Source of the DNA: Bacteroidales bacterium
GTDB taxonomy: Bacteria; Bacteroidota; Bacteroidia; Bacteroidales; SM23-62
DNA: 7,107 nt
Assembly: GCA_016783865.1 (NCBI GenBank)
Contig: JADHVS010000222.1
Span: 1 to 7,107 of the forward strand
Direction of reading: 5' to 3'
Part shown: piece after piece, positions 1 through 5,528 of the stretch
How positions within the stretch are numbered: the stretch's first letter is position 1
How the letters are laid out: the number at the start of each line of letters is the position of its first letter
Position numbers and translations under genes: made by a program
Notes under the pieces: generated by a model
Database searches by the model: none
The model's input: the letters and a program-made list of their open reading frames with translations, nothing else
What the model was told of the DNA's origin: nothing

Positions 1-755
1 ATCTCATTTCTAAAAGCCTTGCCAACCTGGGCAATACCAAACGGGATCTTCATCCTGCCTGTTTTCTGAACATTAAGGTAGTTGACAAATATACCCTGTG
101 CGGTTTCGGGACGCAGGAAGATCTTATCTGCATCTTCGGTAACTGAACCCACCCGGGTATCGAACATCAGGTTGAATTGCCTTACGTCAGTCCAGTTCCT
201 TGATCCCGATTCAGGATCTGCAATCTCACAATCGATAATGATCTGTTTCAATTCATTCAGGTCGTCCTTTTCCAGTGCCTTAACAAACCGTGCATATACC
301 GCATCATATTTCTTTTTGTTCTCCAATACCCTGGGATGGGTACCCCGGAATTTTTCCTCGTCAAAATCATCTCCAAAGCGTTCTGCTGCCTTCTGAACTT
401 CCTTGTCGATTTTCAGCCCGATCTTCGCCAGGTAATCTTCAATCAGCTGATCTGCCCTGTACCGCTTTTTTGAATCTTTGTTATCGATGAGGGGATCATT
501 GAATGCATCCACATGGCCCGAAGCCTTCCAGATTGTGGGGTGCATAAAGATGGCAGAATCAATTCCCACGATGTTTTCGTGCAGGTAGACCATCGAATCC
601 CACCAGTAACGACGAATATTGTTCTTTAGCTCCGAACCGTTCTGTCCGTAATCGTAAACGGCTCCCATGCCATCATAAATTTCACTCGATGGAAAAACAA
701 ATCCATATTCCTTAGCATGTGAGATGATTTTTTTAAATCGATCGTCCTGATTCAT
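1..755 (-). CDS. glyS: Glycyl-tRNA synthetase, N-terminal 251 residues (cut by window edge)
   Basis: Class II aminoacyl-tRNA synthetase that charges tRNA-Gly with glycine using ATP in the cytoplasm. The visible part starts at ATG 755-753 and reads without a stop to the left edge. The opening (KEYGFVFPSSEIYDGMGAVYDYG, residues 16-38) with GSELKNNIRRYWW (40-52) is the motif 1 region of the single-chain, alpha2-type GlyRS. RQFNLMF (192-198), LRPETAQGIFVNY (214-226) and GKAFRNE (245-251) are its substrate-site and motif 2 segments. Family members are about 450-520 residues, so roughly half is shown and motif 3 and the anticodon-binding domain lie outside. The insertion before RQFNLMF (about 172-190) has one cysteine (C176), so the CPxCG-type zinc ligands found in some bacterial GlyRS are absent; as far as I recall this is usual in Bacteroidota. 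Divergent from nadB across 153 bases. Identification is very secure; the symbol glyS or glyQS is a naming choice. Confidence 0.96.
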   Translation of the reverse strand, partial: MNQDDRFKKIISHAKEYGFVFPSSEIYDGMGAVYDYGQNGSELKNNIRRYWWDSMVYLHENIVGIDSAIFMHPTIWKASGHVDAFNDPLIDNKDSKKRYRADQLIEDYLAKIGLKIDKEVQKAAERFGDDFDEEKFRGTHPRVLENKKKYDAVYARFVKALEKDDLNELKQIIIDCEIADPESGSRNWTDVRQFNLMFDTRVGSVTEDADKIFLRPETAQGIFVNYLNVQKTGRMKIPFGIAQVGKAFRNE

Positions 756-785
756 TGAGCTTATCTTGATTTTAAAATTACCGGA

Positions 786-793
786 CAAAAGTA
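786..793 (-). promoter_or_regulatory. Candidate -7 box for glyS
   Basis: Read on the minus strand this is TACTTTTG, an exact match to the Bacteroidota -7 consensus TAnnTTTG, about 31 bases before the glyS ATG. This would place the transcript start about 20-25 bases ahead of the gene. I see no TTTG/TTG at the usual 19-base spacing upstream, so the call rests on one short element and its position. Confidence 0.35.
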
Positions 794-859
794 AATATTT
801 CTGCCGGAAAATACTTGGATGTCAATCTTTATCTTTATGTTAAGAATATGCTACGATGA

Positions 860-887
860 TTTGGATGTGTTGATTTCGTTATATTTG
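860..887 (+). promoter_or_regulatory. Candidate nadB promoter (TTTG / TATATTTG)
   Basis: TTTG at 860-863 and TATATTTG at 880-887 match the Bacteroidota -33 (TTTG) and -7 (TAnnTTTG) elements. The spacing is 16 bases, a little shorter than the usual 17-20. The -7 box ends 21 bases before the nadB ATG at 909, so the leader would be short (about 15-18 bases). There is no Shine-Dalgarno sequence; the leader is A/T-rich (AAAAATTTTAAACGT), as is common in this phylum. Confidence 0.5.
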
Positions 888-908
888 TAAGTCAAAAATT
901 TTAAACGT

Positions 909-2492
909 ATGCAACGTAAAGTTGATTTTCTGGTTATTGGTTCCGGTCTGGGCGGATTAAGTTTTGCATTAAAAGCTGCTGCTAAAGGAACGGTATGTGT
1001 CGTTACTAAAACTACCCTCGATGAGACCAATACCAGTTTTGCCCAGGGAGGAATTGCCGCAGTTACCTATGAGCCGGATAGTTATGATAAGCATATCAGT
1101 GATACACTCATTGCAGGTGATGGATTATGCGATGAGCGCGTAGTAAGGATGGTTGTGAAAGAAGCGCCAAAGCAAGTAGATCAGCTGATTGAATGGGGTG
1201 CCAATTTTGATAAAAAGTCGAACGGAGAATTCGACCTGGCAAAAGAGGGGGGGCATTCGGAAAAGAGGATACTGCATCATAAAGATAACACGGGATTTGA
1301 GATTCAGCGGGCCCTGAGCGACAAGGTCAGGAATCACAGGAATATTGAAGTACTGGAGAATCATTTTGCAGTCGACCTTATCACCCAGCATCACCTCGGA
1401 CACCTGGTACGAAGATACAATGACGATATTCAGTGCTTTGGCGCCTATGTGCTTGATTTAAATTCAGACAAGGTGGTCACTCTGCTTGCAAAAAATACCC
1501 TTATTGCATCAGGCGGAGTAGGGAACCTGTACCATACGACTACCAATCCGAACATTGCAACCGGTGATGGGATTGCAATGGTTTACAGGGCGAAGGGATT
1601 GATTGAGAACATGGAATTTGTCCAGTTTCATCCGACATCCCTTTATCATCCCGGAGAGCGGCCGTCATTTCTTATAACTGAGGCGCTGCGAGGATTCGGG
1701 GCCTTGTTGAAGACCCAGGATGGGAAAGAATTCATGAGGAAATATGATGAGCGGGAAAGCCTTGCACCAAGAGATATTGTGGCGCGTGCAATCGACCATG
1801 AGATGAAATTGCGTGGAGAGGATTTTGTTTACCTGGATGCCACTTTTTTTGACAGTGAAAGTCTGACACAGCATTTCCCAAACATCCATAAAAAATGTTT
1901 ATCTGCTGGCATTGATATCACACGGGACATGATTCCTGTTGTGCCTGCAGCTCATTATATGTGCGGGGGGATTAAGGTGGATACAGATGGGAAGACCTGG
2001 ATCAAGCACCTGTATGCTGTGGGAGAAACTGCCAGTACCGGTTTACATGGTGCCAATCGCCTGGCATCCAATTCTCTTATCGAAGCCATCGTATATGCGG
2101 ATAAGGCTGCTCAAAATGCCATTCAACAATTACCTGAGATCAATCATCAGGAACAAATCCCGGATTGGGATTATGAAGGTACATCTCACCCGGAAGAGAT
2201 GGTGCTGATTACTCAGAACTATAAGGAAATGCAGCAGCTCATGAGTAATTATGTAGGCATTGTGAGGTCCGATTTAAGATTAATCAGGGCATTGCATCGT
2301 CTTGAGATCATCTTCAGGGAAACGGAAGAATTATATAAAAAATCCACTCTTTCCGTTAAGCTCTGTGAATTAAGAAACATGATCAACGTGGGATATCTGA
2401 TCATCAAGATGGCCCAGGACAGAAAAGAGAGCCGAGGACTGCATTACACTCTTGATCATCCTGAGAAAAAAACCGACCTGATGATCAATTGA
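909..2492 (+). CDS. nadB: L-aspartate oxidase
   Basis: FAD enzyme that oxidises L-aspartate to iminoaspartate, the first step of de novo NAD synthesis; quinolinate synthase NadA uses the product. Oxygen or fumarate can re-oxidise the flavin, so it can work without air. The 527 residues fit the family (about 510-540). The N-terminal dinucleotide fold has GSGLGG at 11-16, followed by TSFAQGGIAAV (42-52), a fumarate reductase/NadB hallmark. Residues lining the E. coli NadB active site have counterparts: E113 in KEGGHS, H241 in QFHPTSL, R288 in APRDIVARA, H349 in AAHYMCGG and R384 in GANRLASNSL. The helical C-terminal domain (about 425-527) ends in SRGLHYTLDHP, typical of NadB. AHYMCGG and GANRLASNSLIEA favour NadB over SdhA/FrdA. 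The ATG at 909 puts the GxGxxG loop at the normal distance from the N-terminus. No nadA or nadC adjoins it here. The last 8 bases overlap the 3' end of dusB. Confidence 0.97.
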   Translation: MQRKVDFLVIGSGLGGLSFALKAAAKGTVCVVTKTTLDETNTSFAQGGIAAVTYEPDSYDKHISDTLIAGDGLCDERVVRMVVKEAPKQVDQLIEWGANFDKKSNGEFDLAKEGGHSEKRILHHKDNTGFEIQRALSDKVRNHRNIEVLENHFAVDLITQHHLGHLVRRYNDDIQCFGAYVLDLNSDKVVTLLAKNTLIASGGVGNLYHTTTNPNIATGDGIAMVYRAKGLIENMEFVQFHPTSLYHPGERPSFLITEALRGFGALLKTQDGKEFMRKYDERESLAPRDIVARAIDHEMKLRGEDFVYLDATFFDSESLTQHFPNIHKKCLSAGIDITRDMIPVVPAAHYMCGGIKVDTDGKTWIKHLYAVGETASTGLHGANRLASNSLIEAIVYADKAAQNAIQQLPEINHQEQIPDWDYEGTSHPEEMVLITQNYKEMQQLMSNYVGIVRSDLRLIRALHRLEIIFRETEELYKKSTLSVKLCELRNMINVGYLIIKMAQDRKESRGLHYTLDHPEKKTDLMIN

Positions 2493-2500
2493 GATCATCA
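2466..2500 (-). terminator. Hairpin plus T-run over the shared nadB/dusB stop region
   Basis: TGATGATC (2479-2486) and GATCATCA (2493-2500) form a perfect 8-bp stem with a 6-base loop (AATTGA). Both stop codons fall inside the structure: nadB TGA 2490-2492 and dusB TGA at 2487-2485. On the minus strand the stem is followed, after six bases, by seven T residues (2472-2466), which would act on dusB transcripts. On the plus strand there is no T-run, so support for nadB termination is weak. The stem is AT-rich and the six-base offset is not ideal. A second TGATCATC at 2453-2460 could pair with 2480-2487 instead. Confidence 0.4.
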
Positions 2501-3480
2501 AAATCACGATACTTCTCAAGAATCGTATCCAGGATATGGTGGATCTCTTCGAGGTCGGTCGATGTCACCAGTTTCAGCCTGAGTTGCTTAAAGTCGGGTA
2601 ATCCTTTGAAGTAATTGGAAAAATGGCGCCGCATTTCATACAATCCCCTGCTCTCACCCTTATGTTCCAGTGATTTTTTCTGATGGAGTCTTGCCAGGTC
2701 AACCCTTTCCTGCACAGAAGGAGGCGGTAGGATTTCTCCTGTTTTTAAATAATGTTTAATATCCCTGAATATCCATGGCTTGCCTATTGCAGCCCTTCCG
2801 ATCATGATGGCATCAACGCCATACCGGTCAAACATTTCTTTCGCCCTGACCGGGTGATCGACATCTCCATTCCCGATGACCGGGATATGTATACCGGGGT
2901 GATTTTTGACCTCCCCGATCAGGGTCCAGTCAGCCTTCCCCTTATATAATTGTATACCTGTTCTGCCATGGATGGTGATAGCCTGGATACCCACGTCCTG
3001 TAAACGAAGGGTAATATCCAAAATGTTTTTATTCGATTCGTCCCACCCAAGCCGGGTTTTAACGGATACCGGGAGGGAAGTTGCTTCCACAACCTTCTTT
3101 GTTATTTCAATCATCAGCGGGACATCTCTCATCATGCCGGCTCCTGCACCCCTGCGCGCAATTTTTCTTACCGGGCATCCAAAATTCAGGTCGATAAGTT
3201 CAGGATTTGCTATCTCAGCGATTTTGGCTGCTTCCACCATGGAGTCCGGAATATGTCCATATAATTGAATTCCAATGGGACGTTCATAATCATAGATTTC
3301 CAGCTTTTTCACACTTTTTTTCCCGTCCCTGATGAGCCCATCAGAAGAAATAAATTCTGTATACATCATGTCGGCACCATACATTTTACATATATACCGG
3401 AATGACGGATCGGTTAAATCCTCCATTGGAGCTAACAGGATAGGGTGATCCTCAATGACAGTATGGCCAATTTTCAGCAA
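2485..3480 (-). CDS. dusB: tRNA-dihydrouridine synthase (DusB type)
   Basis: Flavin (FMN) enzyme that reduces uridines in the tRNA D-loop to dihydrouridine using NADPH. The 331-residue chain is a full-length Dus protein. An N-terminal TIM barrel opens with LLAPMEDLTDPSFR (15-28). ELIDLNFGCPVRKIARRGAG (94-113) carries the catalytic acid C102. SVKTRLGW (139-146) supplies the FMN/substrate lysine K141, and TIHGRTG (169-175) the conserved H171. VIGNGDV (201-207) and AIMIGRAAIGKPWIF (224-238) form the phosphate-binding end of the barrel. The helical C-terminal domain (about 245-331) contains MRRHFSNYFKGLP. The start is TTG at 3480-3478: no ATG lies between the upstream in-frame stop (3513-3511) and codon 19, and MLKIGHTVIEDHPILLAPMED aligns with the usual start of Bacteroidota DusB. 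Starting at codon 19 would lose the first strand. Divergent from the CPBP gene; convergent and overlapping by 8 bases with nadB. The DusB subfamily is inferred from motif flavour. Confidence 0.95.
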   Translation of the reverse strand: MLKIGHTVIEDHPILLAPMEDLTDPSFRYICKMYGADMMYTEFISSDGLIRDGKKSVKKLEIYDYERPIGIQLYGHIPDSMVEAAKIAEIANPELIDLNFGCPVRKIARRGAGAGMMRDVPLMIEITKKVVEATSLPVSVKTRLGWDESNKNILDITLRLQDVGIQAITIHGRTGIQLYKGKADWTLIGEVKNHPGIHIPVIGNGDVDHPVRAKEMFDRYGVDAIMIGRAAIGKPWIFRDIKHYLKTGEILPPPSVQERVDLARLHQKKSLEHKGESRGLYEMRRHFSNYFKGLPDFKQLRLKLVTSTDLEEIHHILDTILEKYRDFDDLN

Positions 3481-3505
3481 TGCGGAAAATATTAATACTT
3501 TTAGA

Positions 3506-3513
3506 CAAAATTA
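3506..3513 (-). promoter_or_regulatory. Candidate -7 box for dusB
   Basis: On the minus strand this reads TAATTTTG, an exact TAnnTTTG match, about 25 bases before the dusB TTG start. It sits in the short gap left if the CPBP gene starts at 3528, and would give a leader of about 20 bases. No TTG is found at the usual -33 spacing, so this rests on one element. Confidence 0.35.
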
Positions 3514-3527
3514 TCAATTTGACAGAA

Positions 3528-4451
3528 ATGAGATCAGCCTTTTTTGACAATACTCCCCCGTTCTTAAAATTGATATTTGTGCCGGCCCTTATGGCTGTCT
3601 CATACCTGTTTATTTTTTTCTTTTCAGTTTTACTTGGATCAGTATTTTTTAATGTTTCATATAATGATATTGCGGGCATACTTAAGCAAGATCTGTTTAC
3701 GGAACATTTAGGTTATTTGAAATTTTTGCAGATATTTTACTCTATTGGCTTGTTCCTGGTTCCCGGAATACTTGCAGGATATTTTATCCAGGGTAATAGT
3801 TTTAAATATATTCTGGCTCATAATCGTCCGTCTCTGGTAACTGCCATAGTGGTTGTATTGCTGCTCCTGTGTGCAGTCCCGGTGATTAATTTTCTGGTCG
3901 AATTGAATATGGGAATATCCCTGCCTGATAAACTGGCCGGGATTGAAGAAAAGATCAGGAGTAGTGAGAAGGATGCACAGGATATGATGAATGCTTTTTT
4001 TTCTGCAACCAGTGGATGGGGATTCATTGTTAACCTGGTCATGATTGCTGTGATCCCTGCTCTTGGGGAAGAGTTTTTGTTCAGGGGGGTTATCCAGCGG
4101 ATCCTGACAGAATGGTTTAAAAATCATCATATAGCCATACTTGTTTCGGCGATCCTGTTCAGTATAATGCATTTTCAGTTCCTGGGCTTTCTTCCGCGAA
4201 TGGCCCTTGGTGTCCTGTTCGGGTACCTTTTCGTTTGGACACGAACCATATGGGTCCCGGTGATCGCTCACTTCATTAACAATGCAATGGCTGTGGTTTT
4301 TGTTTATCTCTATTCGGATGGGGTCATCCAGTATGACCTGGATACAGTAGGATCAACCGGCGACACCCTGATCTATACAGGATTCAGTGCACTGGCTATA
4401 ACCGTGATGTTGACAGGAATATATTATAATGAAAAAAAGAGGCTTAGCTGA
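3528..4451 (+). CDS. CPBP-family intramembrane glutamic protease
   Basis: Integral membrane protein of the CPBP/Abi (CAAX protease and bacteriocin-processing) family, whose members cleave substrates within the membrane; the substrate here cannot be told. From ATG 3528 it has 307 residues and about eight hydrophobic segments (roughly 14-37, 63-86, 103-124, 167-180, 203-215, 224-239, 241-264, 283-300). The three family motifs are intact: EEFLFRG with E181, E182 and R186 (EExxxR), FSIMH ending at H215, and AHFINN with H248 and N251. A polar loop (about 128-163) precedes the catalytic helices, as is usual for Bacteroidota members. An earlier in-frame ATG at 3480 would add 16 residues, but its A overlaps the first base of the divergent dusB start codon and would leave no promoter space. 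MRSAFFDNTPPFLKL from 3528 looks like a normal family start, so I prefer it. The 3' end overlaps the next minus-strand gene by 8 bases. The family assignment is secure; the role (maturation, immunity or other) is not. Confidence 0.93.
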   Translation: MRSAFFDNTPPFLKLIFVPALMAVSYLFIFFFSVLLGSVFFNVSYNDIAGILKQDLFTEHLGYLKFLQIFYSIGLFLVPGILAGYFIQGNSFKYILAHNRPSLVTAIVVVLLLLCAVPVINFLVELNMGISLPDKLAGIEEKIRSSEKDAQDMMNAFFSATSGWGFIVNLVMIAVIPALGEEFLFRGVIQRILTEWFKNHHIAILVSAILFSIMHFQFLGFLPRMALGVLFGYLFVWTRTIWVPVIAHFINNAMAVVFVYLYSDGVIQYDLDTVGSTGDTLIYTGFSALAITVMLTGIYYNEKKRLS

Positions 4452-4462
4452 TGCTTTGCCTC
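4432..4462 (-). terminator. Rho-independent-type terminator of the 243-residue gene
   Basis: On the minus strand GAGGC (4462-4458) pairs with GCCTC (4443-4439), and an inner AGC/GCT pair closes an ATCA loop with a symmetrical AA/AA internal loop. Seven T residues (4438-4432) follow directly. The gene's TAA stop (4446-4444) is part of the hairpin. The whole structure lies inside the last codons and stop of the convergent CPBP gene. On the plus strand no T-run follows, so it should act only on the minus strand. Confidence 0.55.
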
Positions 4463-5175
4463 GAGGATTCAAACATGCTGTGATTATTTTGTTCGTTTTT
4501 TCTGTGAATATAAACGAGCCCATATTCAGCAGCCTTTTCCCTTTTAAGGTTATCCGGCAGATCTTTAAAAGAATCTTCAACTTCGTTCCAGATATCCAAA
4601 ATGATATCGTCGGCCCGGGGCCTGATAGTTTTCAGTTCCTGGAGTGCTCTGTTGGTAGATTCCTGCAGTTTTTTCTGATTTCTGTATGACTCAAGGAACT
4701 TCTCGTACCTAACCTTCACCACTGCAACAGTGGGATTGGTTATCGGGCTTAATCCTTTTCGCATTCTTTGTGTCTCTCCCTCTAAAATAGTATTGCCCCA
4801 TCTGATCACATCTTCTTCGTTATTGAGGGGAGGTAATTTTTTCCCATAACCATTAAGCTTGTAATAGTCACGGATAGAAGAAGACAGCTCACCCCTCTGA
4901 ATTGCCATGTTAACTACCTGGATAAAATGAGAAATGTACAATTTTGCCTTTTTCAATTGTGAATGATAATCCTTATTCCTATCTATCTGCGTGGTAAATG
5001 ATCCTTTCTGGTGCAACATTGTTTTTTCAAAAGCAGGCAGGAATGATGTTACTTTATAGAGAGAACTTTGTGAAAATGCAAGTTTAAACGGGGGAATCTC
5101 TTTACCTTTTTCCTGTGCTTTTTTCATTGCCTTCAGTCGGGCATTATCGGTGTTGGGAAGTCTTCGATAGGGCAT
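4444..5175 (-). CDS. Conserved-looking hypothetical protein, 243 residues
   Basis: I do not recognise a named domain. The protein is soluble in appearance: no signal peptide, no membrane segment, no cysteine, and rich in Lys, Arg, Glu and Gln. The basic N-terminus starts MPYRRLPNTDNARLKAMKKA, followed by a helix-prone stretch. A central part with YHSQLKKAKLYISHFIQVVNMAIQRGEL (70-97) looks amphipathic. LPPLNNEEDVIRWGNTILEGE (114-134) is next, then LSPITNPTVAVVKVRYEKFLESY (142-164). The C-terminal half (about 155-225) is strongly helical and charged and could form a coiled coil or bundle (KKLQESTNRALQELKTI). The last 20 residues are polar and probably disordered. Coding is supported by the 243-codon frame, a candidate promoter upstream, a terminator at its end and protein-like composition. 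I have a vague memory of Bacteroidota hypothetical proteins with a similar MPYRRLPNTD start. A structural or nucleic-acid-binding role is possible, but I assign none. Confidence 0.82.
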   Translation of the reverse strand: MPYRRLPNTDNARLKAMKKAQEKGKEIPPFKLAFSQSSLYKVTSFLPAFEKTMLHQKGSFTTQIDRNKDYHSQLKKAKLYISHFIQVVNMAIQRGELSSSIRDYYKLNGYGKKLPPLNNEEDVIRWGNTILEGETQRMRKGLSPITNPTVAVVKVRYEKFLESYRNQKKLQESTNRALQELKTIRPRADDIILDIWNEVEDSFKDLPDNLKREKAAEYGLVYIHRKNEQNNHSMFESSRQSIS

Positions 5176-5246
5176 TGTTAAAAAGATTGTTAAACGATTG
5201 TTAATAACTCGGAGGCTAACTGCGAATATATAAAATTATTAACAAT
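5174..5246 (-). repeat. ATTGTTAA repeat cluster with an 11-bp inverted repeat
   Basis: ATTGTTAA occurs at 5174-5181, 5186-5193 and 5197-5204 (start-to-start steps of 12 and 11 bases, about one helical turn) and in reverse orientation at 5239-5246. The third and reverse copies extend to a perfect 11-bp inverted repeat: ATTGTTAATAA at 5197-5207 and TTATTAACAAT at 5236-5246, with a 28-base spacer. GTTAATAAC (5200-5208) is itself an odd palindrome. The first copy overlaps the start codon of the 243-residue gene. The core TTGTTAATAA appears once more at 5361-5370. The placement around a candidate promoter suggests an operator, but the AT-rich background weakens this. Confidence 0.5.
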
Positions 5247-5253
5247 ACGCAAG
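5223..5253 (-). promoter_or_regulatory. Candidate promoter of the 243-residue gene
   Basis: On the minus strand CTTG (5253-5250) lies 19 bases before TATATTCG (5230-5223), one mismatch from the Bacteroidota -7 consensus TAnnTTTG. The start would be near 5217 with a leader of about 42 bases. The reverse ATTGTTAA copy sits in the spacer between the two boxes and the other copies lie in the leader, an arrangement expected for repression. Confidence 0.4.
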
Positions 5254-5473
5254 CCTATTCGTACATATTTTTTGTATTTTACCGGGAAGTGCTATTTGGT
5301 TGTAAGAAAAGTAGTTAAGCGGTTGTCTTCAGTGCAATGCGTATTCGAATGATTTTGAAGTTGTTAATAAAATAACTTGGATGGTTGAAGTGCGAAGGAT
5401 GGCCGGAAGAATAAATTTTTATTAGAAAAGCAGACCGGATTTTACAGGATAATAATTAAAATGACTTCTCTCA

Positions 5474-5504
5474 TTTGCATAACGGGATATTCATATTAAT
5501 TTCG
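5474..5504 (+). promoter_or_regulatory. Candidate pepP promoter
   Basis: TTTG at 5474-5477 lies exactly 19 bases before TAATTTCG (5497-5504), one mismatch from TAnnTTTG. The -7 box ends 24 bases before the pepP ATG. The leader is A-rich with no Shine-Dalgarno sequence, as is common in this phylum. Confidence 0.48.
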
Positions 5505-5528
5505 AAACAAAATTAAAAAACTAATATC

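Larger units (their letters stand above)
5176..5528. other. 353-base divergent intergenic region
   Basis: This is the longest gene-free stretch in the window, between the 243-residue gene (minus) and pepP (plus). It is AT-rich and holds the ATTGTTAA repeats near its left end, another TTGTTAATAA at 5361-5370, and one candidate promoter facing out at each side. The middle (about 5260-5470) has stops in all frames and no tRNA-like fold, T-run hairpin or recognisable riboswitch core that I can see. The length is more than two simple promoters need, so extra regulation or a small RNA cannot be excluded. Confidence 0.6.

Noticed and set aside
82..396. A 104-codon plus-strand open frame at the left edge.
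   Set aside because: It is antisense to the clearly recognisable glycyl-tRNA synthetase and has a low-complexity, serine-rich composition.
3995..4002. T8 run within the CPBP gene as a possible phase-variation tract.
   Set aside because: It encodes Phe-Phe in an otherwise intact frame, and short T-runs are frequent in this AT-rich DNA; no sign of a switchable frame.
3708..4271. A 187-codon open frame on the minus strand opposite the CPBP gene.
   Set aside because: It lies wholly antisense to a gene with intact family motifs; its protein is rich in His, Gln, Lys and Pro with no domain look. It is a shadow of the CPBP coding frame.
3528..5175. CPBP ('Abi'-named) protease next to an unknown protein as a possible phage-defence or bacteriocin-immunity module.
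   Set aside because: The two genes are convergent, not co-transcribed, with housekeeping genes on both sides, and CPBP proteins are common core genes in Bacteroidota. Nothing ties them into a system.
5337..5375. A 12-codon open frame (MRIRMILKLLIK) in the 353-base intergenic region, considered as a leader peptide or small toxin.
   Set aside because: It is too short, has no promoter-like element at the right distance and no attenuator hairpin after it; such frames are expected by chance.
5176..5528. Possible replication-origin-like region, because of repeated AT-rich 8-mers.
   Set aside because: The repeats (ATTGTTAA) do not match DnaA boxes (TTATnCACA), and no dnaA, dnaN or rep gene is nearby.
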